Assembly: GCA_035479015.1 (NCBI GenBank)
Contig: DATIJC010000008.1
Location: 1 to 31,926 of the forward strand
Length of the DNA: 31,926 nt
From: DATIJC01 sp035479015
GTDB lineage: Bacteria; Patescibacteriota; Microgenomatia; UBA1400; UBA12028
Direction of reading: 5' to 3'
The position numbers and the translations under genes are program-made. Shown here one piece after another: positions 21,677 through 29,131 of the stretch (positions are counted from its first letter, which is position 1; each line of letters begins with the position of its first letter). A model generated the notes under the pieces. The model did no database searches. It saw only the letters and a program-made list of their open reading frames with translations, and was not told the origin of the DNA.

Positions 21677-24055
21677 ATGACCACGCAGGAGGCAGAACGG
21701 CTATTAAAAGTGAACGGACCAAATGCTGTCGACGGTGATGCTCCGTATAATGTTTTTCAGGAGGGAATCCGCAAACTTTTAAATCCCCTCAACTTAATTT
21801 TGCTCTTCTCCACGGGGATCTCAGCACTACTGGGGCAAATCACAGACTTCATTATCATTGGCATCATCTTGTGTGTGAGTGTGGCAATTGACGTAATACA
21901 AGAAAGCAGTGCTGATAGTGCAGCAAGAAAACTACGCGAACACGTGAGTTTCAAGGCAAGAGTTTTTCGTGATGGCAAGTGGAACAGCATTCCGGTGCGT
22001 AATTTAGTCGTGGGAGACCTCATTGAGCTTCGCACTGGTGATATTGTTCCCGCTGATTGTGATTTAGAGAGCGGTGAACATATTGAAGTAAGCGAAGCAG
22101 CGCTAACAGGTGAATCACTTCCCATTCAGAAAACTGACCGTTTGCTAGCGGGCAGTAGTGTGACATCGGGTTTAGCAAAAGCGACTGTGAAGGTGACTGG
22201 TAAAGAAACGCAATTTGGCAAGTTGGCTAAACAATTGACCATGCGGCGCCCACCCACAGAATTTGAAAAAGGAACGCACGCCTTTGGTGTGTTAATTATC
22301 CGGCTGACGATGGCGCTGGTACTGTTTGTGTTTTTCGTGAATGCACTCGCACATCACAATATTCTAGAAGCCTTGCTTTTTTCGCTCTCGATTGCAATAG
22401 GCATGGCGCCCGAACTGTTACCTGTGATTTTGAGCATCACTCTAGCCAAAGGTGCTGCGCGCATGGCAAAAAAGAATGTGATCGTCAAACATCTACCGTC
22501 GATCGAACTATTTGGCAGTATGGATGTTTTGTGTACTGATAAGACGGGAACGTTAACCCAGGACAAAATAAGTTTGGAGCGCTATGAAGATTTGAGTGGG
22601 GAAGAGAGTCAAAAAGTTTTAGATTTGGCACTCATCCATGGGAAACTACAATCGAGTTTCTCAAATCCACTGGAACTTGCGGTATTGGCCCACGATCATT
22701 CTGGCATTAACGCCAAACTACTAGCCGAACTTCCTTTTGACTTCGAGCGGCGCTGCTCCAGTGTGGTTGCGCACGTAGACAAAAAAACACTTTTGATTAC
22801 AAAAGGTGCACCCGAATCACTATTTGCCATCTCTCGTTTGACTACTATCGAACGTAACAAATTGGAGAAACGGTTTAATGAACTGAGCGAAAAAGGTTTC
22901 CGCGTCTTGGGATTAGCAACGCGTGAGGTGGATGAGAGGAAAACCTATGAAAAAAGCGACGAGAAGAATCTCCACTTTGTCGGCTTCTTATGTTTCCTGG
23001 ATCCACCCAAGGAAACAGTCAATGAAACATTACAATTGCTTGCTAAACAAGGTATCAAGGTCAAAATTTTAACTGGTGATAACGAGTTGGTAACCAGAAA
23101 AATATGCAGCGATATTGGGATGGAAGTAGACAAGATCCAAAATGGCACGGAGGTAGAGACATGGTCCGATGAAAAATTACAAAAGGAAGTAGAAAAGATT
23201 GTGGTATTCGCACGCCTCAACCCGGAGCAAAAAGAGCGGATTATTTTGGCGCTCAAAAATAATAATCATGTAGTAGGCTTTTTGGGTGATGGTATCAATG
23301 ATGCACCTTCTCTGCGCACCGCCGACGTCGGCATAAGCGTGAATAATGCTACCGATGTAGCTAAAGCGGCAGCAGATATCATACTGCTGCGCAAATCCTT
23401 ACGCGTAGTCAGTGAGGGTGTGAGTGAGGGGCGGCGAACCTACTTTAATATTTCCAAATATATTTTGATGGGTACAAGCAGTAACCTAGGGAATATGGTT
23501 AGCGTGGCAGGCGCTTCACTCTTTTTGCCATTTTTACCGATGTTGCCAACTCAAATTCTTCTCAATGATCTTCTGTATGACTTGTCAGAACTAGCCGTGC
23601 CTACAGACAATGTAGATGTAGAAGAGTTAGCAATGCCAAGGAAATGGGACGTCGGGTTTATCAAGCGGTTTACCCTAGTATTCGGACCATTAAGTTCTAT
23701 CTTCGACTTCGTAACCTTTGGTTTACTCTTCCTTTTGCACGCAAACGCACCACTGTTTCAGACAGCTTGGTTTATCGAATCACTGTGTTCCCAAGTCTGC
23801 ATTATTTTTGTGATCCGCACGAAACGTATACCTTTTTGGAAGAGCAAACCTAGTGGGACGCTGATTGCCAGTTCACTGTTGGTGGCGGCCATTGCGCTAT
23901 TATTACCACTGACCCCGATTGGGACATTTTTCATGTTCCACGCGCCTAAACTGATTTCCTATGCGGCGATCGGTGGGATAATCTTTTTGTATATGCTGAT
24001 GGTGGAAACGGCAAAATACTTCTTCTTTAAGAAAGTCTCCTCCAGAGTGGTATAA
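21677..24055 (+). CDS. P-type cation-transporting ATPase, MgtA-like
   Basis: 792-aa P-type ATPase. Actuator domain TGES at 144-147; phosphorylation motif CTDKTGTLT with Asp288; hinge GDGIND at 537-542; LTGDNELVTRKI in the P domain. Helix M4 reads IGMAPELLPVILSITLAKGA, close to the PEMLP-type motif of Mg2+-importing P3B (MgtA) enzymes and unlike the PEGL of Ca2+ pumps or CPC of heavy-metal pumps. Ten membrane helices are consistent with length. Mg2+ import is the best guess, but related P3-like pumps cannot be excluded. No Mg-sensing leader is possible, as there is almost no 5' UTR. A tRNA gene starts 13 nt after the stop. Confidence 0.88.
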   Translation: MTTQEAERLLKVNGPNAVDGDAPYNVFQEGIRKLLNPLNLILLFSTGISALLGQITDFIIIGIILCVSVAIDVIQESSADSAARKLREHVSFKARVFRDGKWNSIPVRNLVVGDLIELRTGDIVPADCDLESGEHIEVSEAALTGESLPIQKTDRLLAGSSVTSGLAKATVKVTGKETQFGKLAKQLTMRRPPTEFEKGTHAFGVLIIRLTMALVLFVFFVNALAHHNILEALLFSLSIAIGMAPELLPVILSITLAKGAARMAKKNVIVKHLPSIELFGSMDVLCTDKTGTLTQDKISLERYEDLSGEESQKVLDLALIHGKLQSSFSNPLELAVLAHDHSGINAKLLAELPFDFERRCSSVVAHVDKKTLLITKGAPESLFAISRLTTIERNKLEKRFNELSEKGFRVLGLATREVDERKTYEKSDEKNLHFVGFLCFLDPPKETVNETLQLLAKQGIKVKILTGDNELVTRKICSDIGMEVDKIQNGTEVETWSDEKLQKEVEKIVVFARLNPEQKERIILALKNNNHVVGFLGDGINDAPSLRTADVGISVNNATDVAKAAADIILLRKSLRVVSEGVSEGRRTYFNISKYILMGTSSNLGNMVSVAGASLFLPFLPMLPTQILLNDLLYDLSELAVPTDNVDVEELAMPRKWDVGFIKRFTLVFGPLSSIFDFVTFGLLFLLHANAPLFQTAWFIESLCSQVCIIFVIRTKRIPFWKSKPSGTLIASSLLVAAIALLLPLTPIGTFFMFHAPKLISYAAIGGIIFLYMLMVETAKYFFFKKVSSRVV

Positions 24056-24068
24056 TTACTCCCTATCG

Positions 24069-24337
24069 CGCGGGGTAGTGTACGGCTGCACGTAGGGCTC
24101 GACTAAATGGGCCACTCCTTAGTAATAAGGGTGAATCTTAGCTATATCGGTGAAACCTACATCCCAACAGGGACATGGTAACCCCGAGGAAAGACTCGCC
24201 GGTGAGGTGAGAATCCGTAGAGACTATACGCTGAGGTCTGACCGCAAGGCTAGATAAGATATAGTCCGACACTCCAAGAAATCGGAGATTACAGAATGCA
24301 TAATCCTGCAGACAAGGTTCGACTCCTTGCCCCGCAA
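24069..24337 (+). tRNA. Initiator-type tRNA-fMet(CAU), interrupted by a group I intron
   Basis: Exons are 24069-24099 and 24299-24337, giving a 70-nt tRNA without encoded CCA. Acceptor strands CGCGGGG and CCCCGCA pair with a C1 x A72 mismatch, the hallmark of bacterial initiator tRNA. The D arm is GTGT/GCAC with GG in the loop; the joined anticodon arm is TAGGG-CTCATAA-TCCTG, anticodon CAU; the T arm is CAAGG-TTCGACT-CCTTG. Unusual points: a U11:A24 pair (initiators usually have A11:U24), G31·U39 in place of the third G:C of the anticodon stem, and a 4-nt variable loop. The C at 34 comes from exon 2 by the splice-site analysis given for the intron. Confidence 0.87.
24100..24298 (+). ncRNA. 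Group I intron (199 nt, no endonuclease ORF) between U33 and C34
   Basis: Self-splicing-type core. The R element GUAGAGACUAUACG (24217-24230) and S element AAGAUAUAGUCC (24256-24267) form P7 (GACTA/TAGTC). P2 is CAC-CCTTA/TAAGG-GTG around a GTAA loop (24114-24134). P9 is CTCC/GGAG near the 3' end. P1 pairs exon GGCU (24096-24099) with guide GGCC (24110-24113), with the required U·G at the splice site. P10 pairs exon-2 CAU (24299-24301) with AUG (24107-24109), contiguous with P1. The intron ends in G (24298). The sequence style (GGTGAAACC, GGTAACCCCGAGG) resembles the tRNA introns of cyanobacteria (IC3-like). No homing endonuclease is encoded. Confidence 0.9.
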
Positions 24338-24344
24338 CTGAGGT

Positions 24345-24378
24345 AAAAACCACCACTAAACATGGTGGTTTTTGTTTA
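24345..24378 (+). terminator. Intrinsic terminator after the split tRNA gene
   Basis: AAAAACCACCA (24345-24355) and TGGTGGTTTTT (24363-24373) form a perfect 11-bp stem with a 7-nt loop, followed by GTTT. The A-run/T-run symmetry means it can also stop the opposing transcript of the 24391-24867 gene. Confidence 0.92.
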
Positions 24379-24390
24379 GGTCGATTAACC

Positions 24391-24867
24391 TTACAACCTT
24401 TTACTTCCAAAACCAGAAGCATATCTTCCAAAAGGAACTCCAAATGCATAGTTCCATGGATCAACGGCAATCTTACCTTTCGGTAAGATAATTTTTAGGA
24501 ATTGATGAGGAGAGATGTACCATATGAGACTAAAACCCAACTGAATCTGTTCTTCCTTCAGCCATCCGCTTTTAACAAGCAGTACTCGAAATAAGTAGTT
24601 TTGCTGAGTGCAATGCATAAAACCACTTCTTTTCCACAGCTTATTTGGGTCTTTTTCATACAATTTATGAAAGAACAAATATGTTTCAAACCTTTTGGAT
24701 TGATATTTTGAAGAAAGAATTTGGAGTGCAGATGTCATTGCTTCATGTAGAGAATGACAGTTTTTTACATCGTTAATCGTTTCCAACAAATCTGAGTTTT
24801 TAATTGGCGGAATTTCCTCTTTGAGGAAGAAATGGGGAATAAAGAGATTCAGTAATTTTCTGATCAT
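24391..24867 (-). CDS. Putative transglutaminase-like-fold protein
   Basis: 158-aa protein, mostly soluble. Its second half has the order expected of a transglutaminase-like (papain-fold) core: Cys86 in FMHCTQQNYLFRVLLVKSG, His121 in SPHQFLKI and Asp136 in KIAVDPWNYAFGVPFG. The spacing Cys-35-His-15-Asp suits the family. The N-terminus shows a hydrophobic/amphipathic start (IRKLLNLFIPHFF). Assignment is by motif only. A perfect TATAAT lies 8 nt before the ATG with a TTGCTC 16 nt further upstream, so a leaderless transcript is predicted. It is a lone gene between two plus-strand tRNA genes and ends 18 bp from the shared terminator. G+C is lower than in its neighbours. Confidence 0.62.
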   Translation of the reverse strand: MIRKLLNLFIPHFFLKEEIPPIKNSDLLETINDVKNCHSLHEAMTSALQILSSKYQSKRFETYLFFHKLYEKDPNKLWKRSGFMHCTQQNYLFRVLLVKSGWLKEEQIQLGFSLIWYISPHQFLKIILPKGKIAVDPWNYAFGVPFGRYASGFGSKRL

Positions 24868-24875
24868 GTACGGCT

Positions 24876-24903
24876 ATTATAAAGGAATAAGTGAGACGAG
24901 CAA
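24876..24903 (-). promoter_or_regulatory. Promoter of the transglutaminase-like gene, leaderless
   Basis: Minus-strand TTGCTC (24898-24903), 16-nt spacer, TATAAT (24876-24881), then 8 nt to the ATG at 24865-24867. No Shine-Dalgarno sequence. Confidence 0.65.
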
Positions 24904-24944
24904 TTTCACTTGAGTAAATGTTATACTATATTGTTCCGACCAGA

Positions 24945-25017
24945 GTCAGGGTAGCTCAGCTGGTAGAGCACCACATTCATAACGTGGCGGTCGCGGGATC
25001 GAAGCCCGCCCCTGACA
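24945..25017 (+). tRNA. tRNA with CAU anticodon, elongator Met (or Ile2)
   Basis: 73-nt cloverleaf without CCA. Acceptor GTCAGGG/CCCTGAC is fully paired with A73. D arm GCTC...GAGC; anticodon arm CCACA-TTCATAA-CGTGG with anticodon at 24978-24980 and an A31 x C39 mismatch; variable loop CGGTC; T arm GCGGG-ATCGAAG-CCCGC. Position 54 is A instead of the near-universal T in bacteria. The fully paired 1:72 excludes an initiator role, so it is elongator tRNA-Met or the tRNA-Ile2 whose C34 is changed to lysidine; identity elements are not decisive. A possible -10, TATACT, lies at 24922-24927. Confidence 0.9.
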
Positions 25018-25038
25018 CTTCGGCAGGCTCAGTACAAG
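25018..25038 (+). repeat. Possible half of a dispersed palindromic repeat
   Basis: CTTCGGCAGGCTCAGTACAAG directly follows the tRNA. It resembles one arm of a common bacterial intergenic palindrome (CTTCGACAGGCTCAG...). No second arm is present here, so this is tentative. Confidence 0.3.
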
Positions 25039-25041
25039 CAC

Positions 25042-25386
25042 TCAAGGTGTTGGGGAAGGTGAGGGCAACTGGAGGATCACCTCGCCGGGCTTTTGCATAT
25101 TTAATTCATCGCGGATGATCTTTTCGCGGTAAAACGGGTCATTCAAATTCTGTAATTTTTGCTCTAAATCGGTCTCAATTTGGCGCTGTTTGTCCACCTC
25201 ATTTTGGGCCTCTTCAAGTTTCTTATGGGATAGTCTTAATTGAGCAAGGGTATCGAGGAACGAAATGGCAAGAATGACTGTCAAAATGGTGAGGGCTATG
25301 GCTACAAGTGGCCGGTCAAGCCAGGAAATCCCCTTTTTGTTGGGTGTACTGAGTTTTTGATGGTAAATTTTTTTTCTCTCTCTCAT
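25042..25386 (-). CDS. FtsB/DivIC-family septum formation initiator
   Basis: 114-aa bitopic membrane protein. A basic cytoplasmic N-terminus (RERKKIYHQKL, KKG) precedes one membrane helix (about 27-46, VAIALTILTVILAISFLDTL). A coiled coil follows (about 50-85, heptads in LRLSHKKLEEAQNEVDKQRQIETDLEQKLQNL), then the family's hallmark DPFYREKIIRDELNMQKPGEVIL, and a Pro-rich tail. Such proteins join FtsL and FtsQ in the divisome. Its promoter shares the -10 region with divergent xerC. The stop lies 25 bp from the tRNA on the other strand, with no obvious terminator. Confidence 0.9.
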   Translation of the reverse strand: MRERKKIYHQKLSTPNKKGISWLDRPLVAIALTILTVILAISFLDTLAQLRLSHKKLEEAQNEVDKQRQIETDLEQKLQNLNDPFYREKIIRDELNMQKPGEVILQLPSPSPTP

Positions 25387-25389
25387 ACC

Positions 25390-25418
25390 TTGATTTACGT
25401 CAGATAATTTGATATTAT
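25390..25418 (+). promoter_or_regulatory. Leaderless promoter of the Xer gene; -10 shared with divergent ftsB-like gene
   Basis: TTGATT (25390-25395), 17-nt spacer, TATTAT (25413-25418), then 7 nt to the ATG at 25426. On the minus strand the overlapping TATAAT (25414-25419) is placed to start the FtsB-like transcript about 20 nt before its ATG, so the two -10 boxes occupy the same bases. Confidence 0.75.
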
Positions 25419-25425
25419 AAGCCTT

Positions 25426-26295
25426 ATGGACACTCTGTCACTGCACGACTATCACTTGCAATTTATACAAGATCTCAAAGCCAAAGGACGGGCCGGGGCA
25501 ACGGCTATCGCCTATGGTAAAGATTTGGAACAATTTATCCAGTTCCTTCACGAACAAAAGCCAACGCTGCGGGCTAGTGAGATTGTGAGTGAGGATATTG
25601 AAAAATTCAAGTCAAAACTCATTGCTACCCACTACACCGACAAGTCAGTATATAGGAAAATTAACTCAATTAAGTCATTTTTCCGCTTCTTGCGCACCAG
25701 TGGAGTCATCGAAGACAACCCAGCCGGCCGGATCACACATCCAAAATATTTGCTCTCAGAACCACGCATTTTAACGAAGCTTGAATACAGGGCACTGCGT
25801 GACGCGTGCAAAGTAGACAGGCGTATCTCGACAATTGTCGAGATACTGCTTCAGACCGGTATGCGTATCAGTGAGCTAGCAAGTCTGGAAATGAGCGACT
25901 TGGATGAGCAGAATCAAACACTCCATATCCGGGCTTTGGAATCACATCCGCCCCGTACTGTCCCATTAAATAACGCAGCACTCACGGCCATCAACCAATA
26001 CCTTGAAATCCGTCCCAAAACCAAGCAGAAGACTCTTTTTGTTACGAAAACCTGCCGTCCGTTCCTAGTGCGCAACATCAGAACTGCAATAGACAGGTAC
26101 TTCCGTCTGTCAGGTATAAGCGATGCAAAAGTAAATGATCTTCGCCACACGTTCATCGTCGAGCAGCTTGCCGCAGGCACACCTCTGGTTTACGTGAGTC
26201 AATTGGTAGGCCACAAACGCTTAACTACCACGGAAAAATATCTCAAGCTCCTCGAGCGCTCAGATGTAGACGTGCGGCACGTCGAAGAATTGTAG
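25426..26295 (+). CDS. XerC/XerD-like tyrosine recombinase with altered active site
   Basis: 289-aa tyrosine recombinase with an N-terminal SAM-like core-binding domain (about 7-95) and a C-terminal catalytic domain. Arg147 (TGMRISELASL), Arg240 (NDLRHTF), His263 (VGHKRL) and nucleophile Tyr272 (TEKYLKL) are present. The first His of the HxxR motif is Asn237, and the beta-hairpin Lys, expected in the stretch before RTVPL, is replaced (SHPPRTVPL, His174). It is next to ftsK, so it probably resolves chromosome dimers in partnership with FtsK, as XerCD/XerH do. As the only Xer in the window it may act alone on a dif site, or with a second copy elsewhere. Confidence 0.9.
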   Translation: MDTLSLHDYHLQFIQDLKAKGRAGATAIAYGKDLEQFIQFLHEQKPTLRASEIVSEDIEKFKSKLIATHYTDKSVYRKINSIKSFFRFLRTSGVIEDNPAGRITHPKYLLSEPRILTKLEYRALRDACKVDRRISTIVEILLQTGMRISELASLEMSDLDEQNQTLHIRALESHPPRTVPLNNAALTAINQYLEIRPKTKQKTLFVTKTCRPFLVRNIRTAIDRYFRLSGISDAKVNDLRHTFIVEQLAAGTPLVYVSQLVGHKRLTTTEKYLKLLERSDVDVRHVEEL

Positions 26296-26330
26296 CCAAG
26301 ACGGCCTCCCAGTGGTACTCTAGATGAGTA

Positions 26331-28493
26331 ATGAGTAGACGCCATCGTTCATCACCAATCCGTTTGAAATTACGCCAAGAGCTTGTACATTCGCTCGCTG
26401 GACTTTTTTTCTTTGTTCTCTCTGGATTACTCATGCTGTCATTTACTGGAAAAGGATTGGTTTTCAGCAATGTGCTGCACGTACTGTCCAATTTATTCGG
26501 AGTGGCCTCAATATTGATTCCGTTTCTTCTTTTTTCTGCGGGTCTCATGCTGATCGGAGCCAAGTGGTCATTTACGAAACCACATGTCTTTTTAGGAGCG
26601 ATGATAGTTTTCTTTGGTTGTTTGGGGCTTTTTGGTTTGGGCAGTATGGGATTTGCACTGCGTGAAGGGCTCTCTGGCAAGATTCTGCCGGCGGGGGCCA
26701 GTTTACTTTTTGCGATCGCGACCGTAGCAGGTTTCTTGCTGCTCATCGACATGAGTCTGGGAGAGGTTCTGCATGCATTTGCGGACATTTTTGAAATTAT
26801 TCCGGGAAACAATGAGGCAAAGAAGGACGTCAAAATGAAAAAGACTGACGAGGTAAAAGAGGATACGGCAAGCGGATTTAAAATCAATTTGACGCCCAAA
26901 GAGAAAGAAGAACCAGCCGAGACCTCCAAAGAAATAGCCAAGCCTGTTGGCAAGTTATTGGATGCTGAGAAAAAAATTGAATTGCTGCACACGACTCCCG
27001 CACAAGCTGTAAAGAACACTGTGTCAAATATTCCAGCACAGATTTGGACGCTGCCACCCTTAAGTCTCTTGGATCCCAAGAGTGGCGGACAAGCGGATAG
27101 AGGTAATGTCAAAGAGAATGCTCAAATTATCGAAAACACACTAGATTCGTTTGGTATTAATGCACGTGTGGTGGAAGTAAATCCGGGTCCTGCAGTGACG
27201 CAGTATGCCATTGCTATCGGATCGGGGACAAAACTTTCCAAAATTACGGCGCTTGCCAATGATCTTGCACTCGCGCTGGCAGCACCTACTGGTCAGATAC
27301 GTATAGAAGCACCAATTCCTGGGAAATCCCTGGTAGGAATTGAAATTCCAAACCGCAGTCCGGAATATGTGACGCTGCGGCGCATGTTGTCCTCGGAGAA
27401 GATACAGAAAGCTACATCTAAATTATCAGTGGCGCTGGGCTTAAATGTGGCAGGTGAACCAGTGATGGTGGATATCGGCAAAATGCCGCATGCGCTGATC
27501 GCCGGTGCTACTGGGTCAGGAAAATCTGTAGCTATCAATGCCTTTATTGCCAGTTTACTGTTCCGTGCTACGCCCGACGAGGTGAAATTCATCATGGTAG
27601 ATCCAAAGCGGGTAGAGTTGACGCAATACAACGACATTCCACATTTACTGACGCCTGTGATAACTGAGCCACAGAAAGTTCTCGCGGCATTGCGTTGGGC
27701 TGCAGCAGAGATGGATAGCCGGTACAAATTATTCGCTGAAGTTGGGGTGCGAAACATCTCGGCATACAATGAAATGGCTGGCTTCCAGTCAATGTATTAC
27801 ATTGTTATCGTCATCGACGAGTTGGCTGATATCATGTTGTTTGCCCCAGCCGAGGTGGAAGAAACAATCACCCGTATTGCACAGATGGCTCGTGCAGTCG
27901 GTATTCACCTCATCTTGGCTACACAGCGCCCGTCAGTAAACGTCATTACTGGTCTTATCAAAGCAAACATCCCCACGCGTATCGCATTCAACGTATCATC
28001 TATGATTGATTCCCGCGTGATCTTAGATACACCGGGAGCTGAAAAGTTGATTGGACGGGGTGATATGTTGTATGTGCCACCGGATCAAGCAAAGCCATCC
28101 CGTGTACAGGGTACCTACGTCTCTGATCAGGAAATCCATCGGCTGATTACATTTATCAAAGAGCAGGGTCAAAAGCCAGCATATTCACAAGAGATTACGG
28201 AGAAGTATCAACCAGTAAAAGGTGGAACGGGCGGGACTGAAGGGGCTGGTACGAGCGGGAAAGATAGTGAGCTACTCGTTGATGCAATAAAAGTCATACT
28301 GCAGTACAACCGCGCATCAGTGTCTATTCTGCAGCGGCGTCTCTCTCTGGGGTATGGCCGTGCTGCCCGCATTATGGATCAATTATCCGAAGAGGGAATT
28401 GTGGGTGAGGCAGACGGCAGTAAAAACCGTGAGATCTTTGTCTCACGCGCACAGGAATTTATCGCGGCGCATGAAGCCGGAGGGCAGCAATGA
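26331..28493 (+). CDS. ftsK: FtsK/SpoIIIE DNA translocase
   Basis: 720-aa protein. The N-terminal region (about 17-145) holds four membrane helices (first near LVHSLAGLFFFVLSGLLMLSF). A charged linker of about 80 residues (Lys/Glu-rich) is much shorter than in E. coli. The alpha-beta motor has Walker A GATGSGKS (392-399), FIMVDPKRVEL and Walker B VIDELAD (Asp496-Glu497). The gamma winged helix at the C-terminus (DAIKVILQYNRASVSILQRRLSLGYGRAARIMDQL) would read KOPS-type polarity sequences. It moves DNA at the septum and activates Xer recombination; the Xer gene is 35 nt upstream. TACTCT lies 9 nt before the ATG. It overlaps rodZ by ATGA. Confidence 0.97.
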   Translation: MSRRHRSSPIRLKLRQELVHSLAGLFFFVLSGLLMLSFTGKGLVFSNVLHVLSNLFGVASILIPFLLFSAGLMLIGAKWSFTKPHVFLGAMIVFFGCLGLFGLGSMGFALREGLSGKILPAGASLLFAIATVAGFLLLIDMSLGEVLHAFADIFEIIPGNNEAKKDVKMKKTDEVKEDTASGFKINLTPKEKEEPAETSKEIAKPVGKLLDAEKKIELLHTTPAQAVKNTVSNIPAQIWTLPPLSLLDPKSGGQADRGNVKENAQIIENTLDSFGINARVVEVNPGPAVTQYAIAIGSGTKLSKITALANDLALALAAPTGQIRIEAPIPGKSLVGIEIPNRSPEYVTLRRMLSSEKIQKATSKLSVALGLNVAGEPVMVDIGKMPHALIAGATGSGKSVAINAFIASLLFRATPDEVKFIMVDPKRVELTQYNDIPHLLTPVITEPQKVLAALRWAAAEMDSRYKLFAEVGVRNISAYNEMAGFQSMYYIVIVIDELADIMLFAPAEVEETITRIAQMARAVGIHLILATQRPSVNVITGLIKANIPTRIAFNVSSMIDSRVILDTPGAEKLIGRGDMLYVPPDQAKPSRVQGTYVSDQEIHRLITFIKEQGQKPAYSQEITEKYQPVKGGTGGTEGAGTSGKDSELLVDAIKVILQYNRASVSILQRRLSLGYGRAARIMDQLSEEGIVGEADGSKNREIFVSRAQEFIAAHEAGGQQ

Positions 28494-29107
28494 AGAGCGT
28501 AGGTGATATCCTCCGCAGAGCCCGCGAGAAACAAAAGAAATCACTGTCAAATTTGGCTGAAACTACACATATCCGTCCGGACTATATAGAAGCCATCGAA
28601 CGTAATGATTTTTATATCCTTCCATCTCACGCAAGTTTATTTGGTTTTGTCGATACACTGGCGCGGGAACTAGGAATAGATGCAAAGATGCTAGTTTCTA
28701 TAGCGCGGCGTGATGCAGGGACAGTCGATGTACAGCCGATACGCTCAATTCCATTGCCGTTTATCCGCCGAATTCACATGACGCCCGCACTTGCCTGCCT
28801 GATCGCTTCACTGGTTGTATTCGCAGGATATGCGGGATGGTCAATCGTGTCACTGCGCTCCGCCCCAGCGCTCACTATAACTATGCCCAAGGATGGAACT
28901 GCTGTCTCTTCTCCCGTCATCGTACGGGGAAACACCCTGCCAGATGCCAGTTTAGAAATTGATACGCAGTCTGTCGCGACCAGCACTGATGGATCATTTG
29001 TCTACGAAATAGATTTACCAACCGGGCCCCATAGTATTACTGCTATTGCAAAAAATAGGTATGGAGCTGAAACCATCAAGCAAATATCCGTACAAGTTGA
29101 GAAGTAG
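28490..29107 (+). CDS. RodZ-like membrane protein with HTH_25 domain
   Basis: 205-aa bitopic protein. The N-terminal Cro/RodZ-type helix-turn-helix (1-70: GDILRRAREKQKKSLSNLAETTHIRPDYIEAIERNDF...LPSHASLFGFVDTLARELGI) is the domain that binds MreB in RodZ. A membrane helix lies at about 99-120 (PALACLIASLVVFAGYAGW). The extracytoplasmic part is a small beta-sandwich (PKDGTAVSSPVIVRGNTLPDASLEIDTQ...), close to Ig-like/carbohydrate-binding folds rather than the usual RodZ DUF4115. Translationally coupled to ftsK (ATGA). It may help organise cell shape or the divisome. No mreB is in the window. Confidence 0.88.
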   Translation: MKSVGDILRRAREKQKKSLSNLAETTHIRPDYIEAIERNDFYILPSHASLFGFVDTLARELGIDAKMLVSIARRDAGTVDVQPIRSIPLPFIRRIHMTPALACLIASLVVFAGYAGWSIVSLRSAPALTITMPKDGTAVSSPVIVRGNTLPDASLEIDTQSVATSTDGSFVYEIDLPTGPHSITAIAKNRYGAETIKQISVQVEK

Positions 29108-29125
29108 TGGAAATTCTGTCACAAT
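29097..29125 (+). promoter_or_regulatory. Leaderless promoter of the 84-aa membrane protein
   Basis: TTGAGA (29097-29102), 17-nt spacer, CACAAT (29120-29125), then 6 nt to the ATG at 29132. It begins inside the last codons of the RodZ-like gene. Confidence 0.5.
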
Positions 29126-29131
29126 TGCGAT

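Noticed and set aside
24100..24298. Homing endonuclease inside the intron
   Set aside because: The 199-nt intron has no open frame of useful length in the sense direction; all bases are needed for the ribozyme core.
24138..24470. 110-codon minus-strand open frame across the intron-bearing tRNA
   Set aside because: It covers structured RNA features on the plus strand and the end of the transglutaminase-like gene, and has no protein-like domain or start signal.
26243..27112. 289-codon open frame antisense to ftsK and the Xer gene
   Set aside because: Crosses two well-supported genes and shows no recognisable motif.
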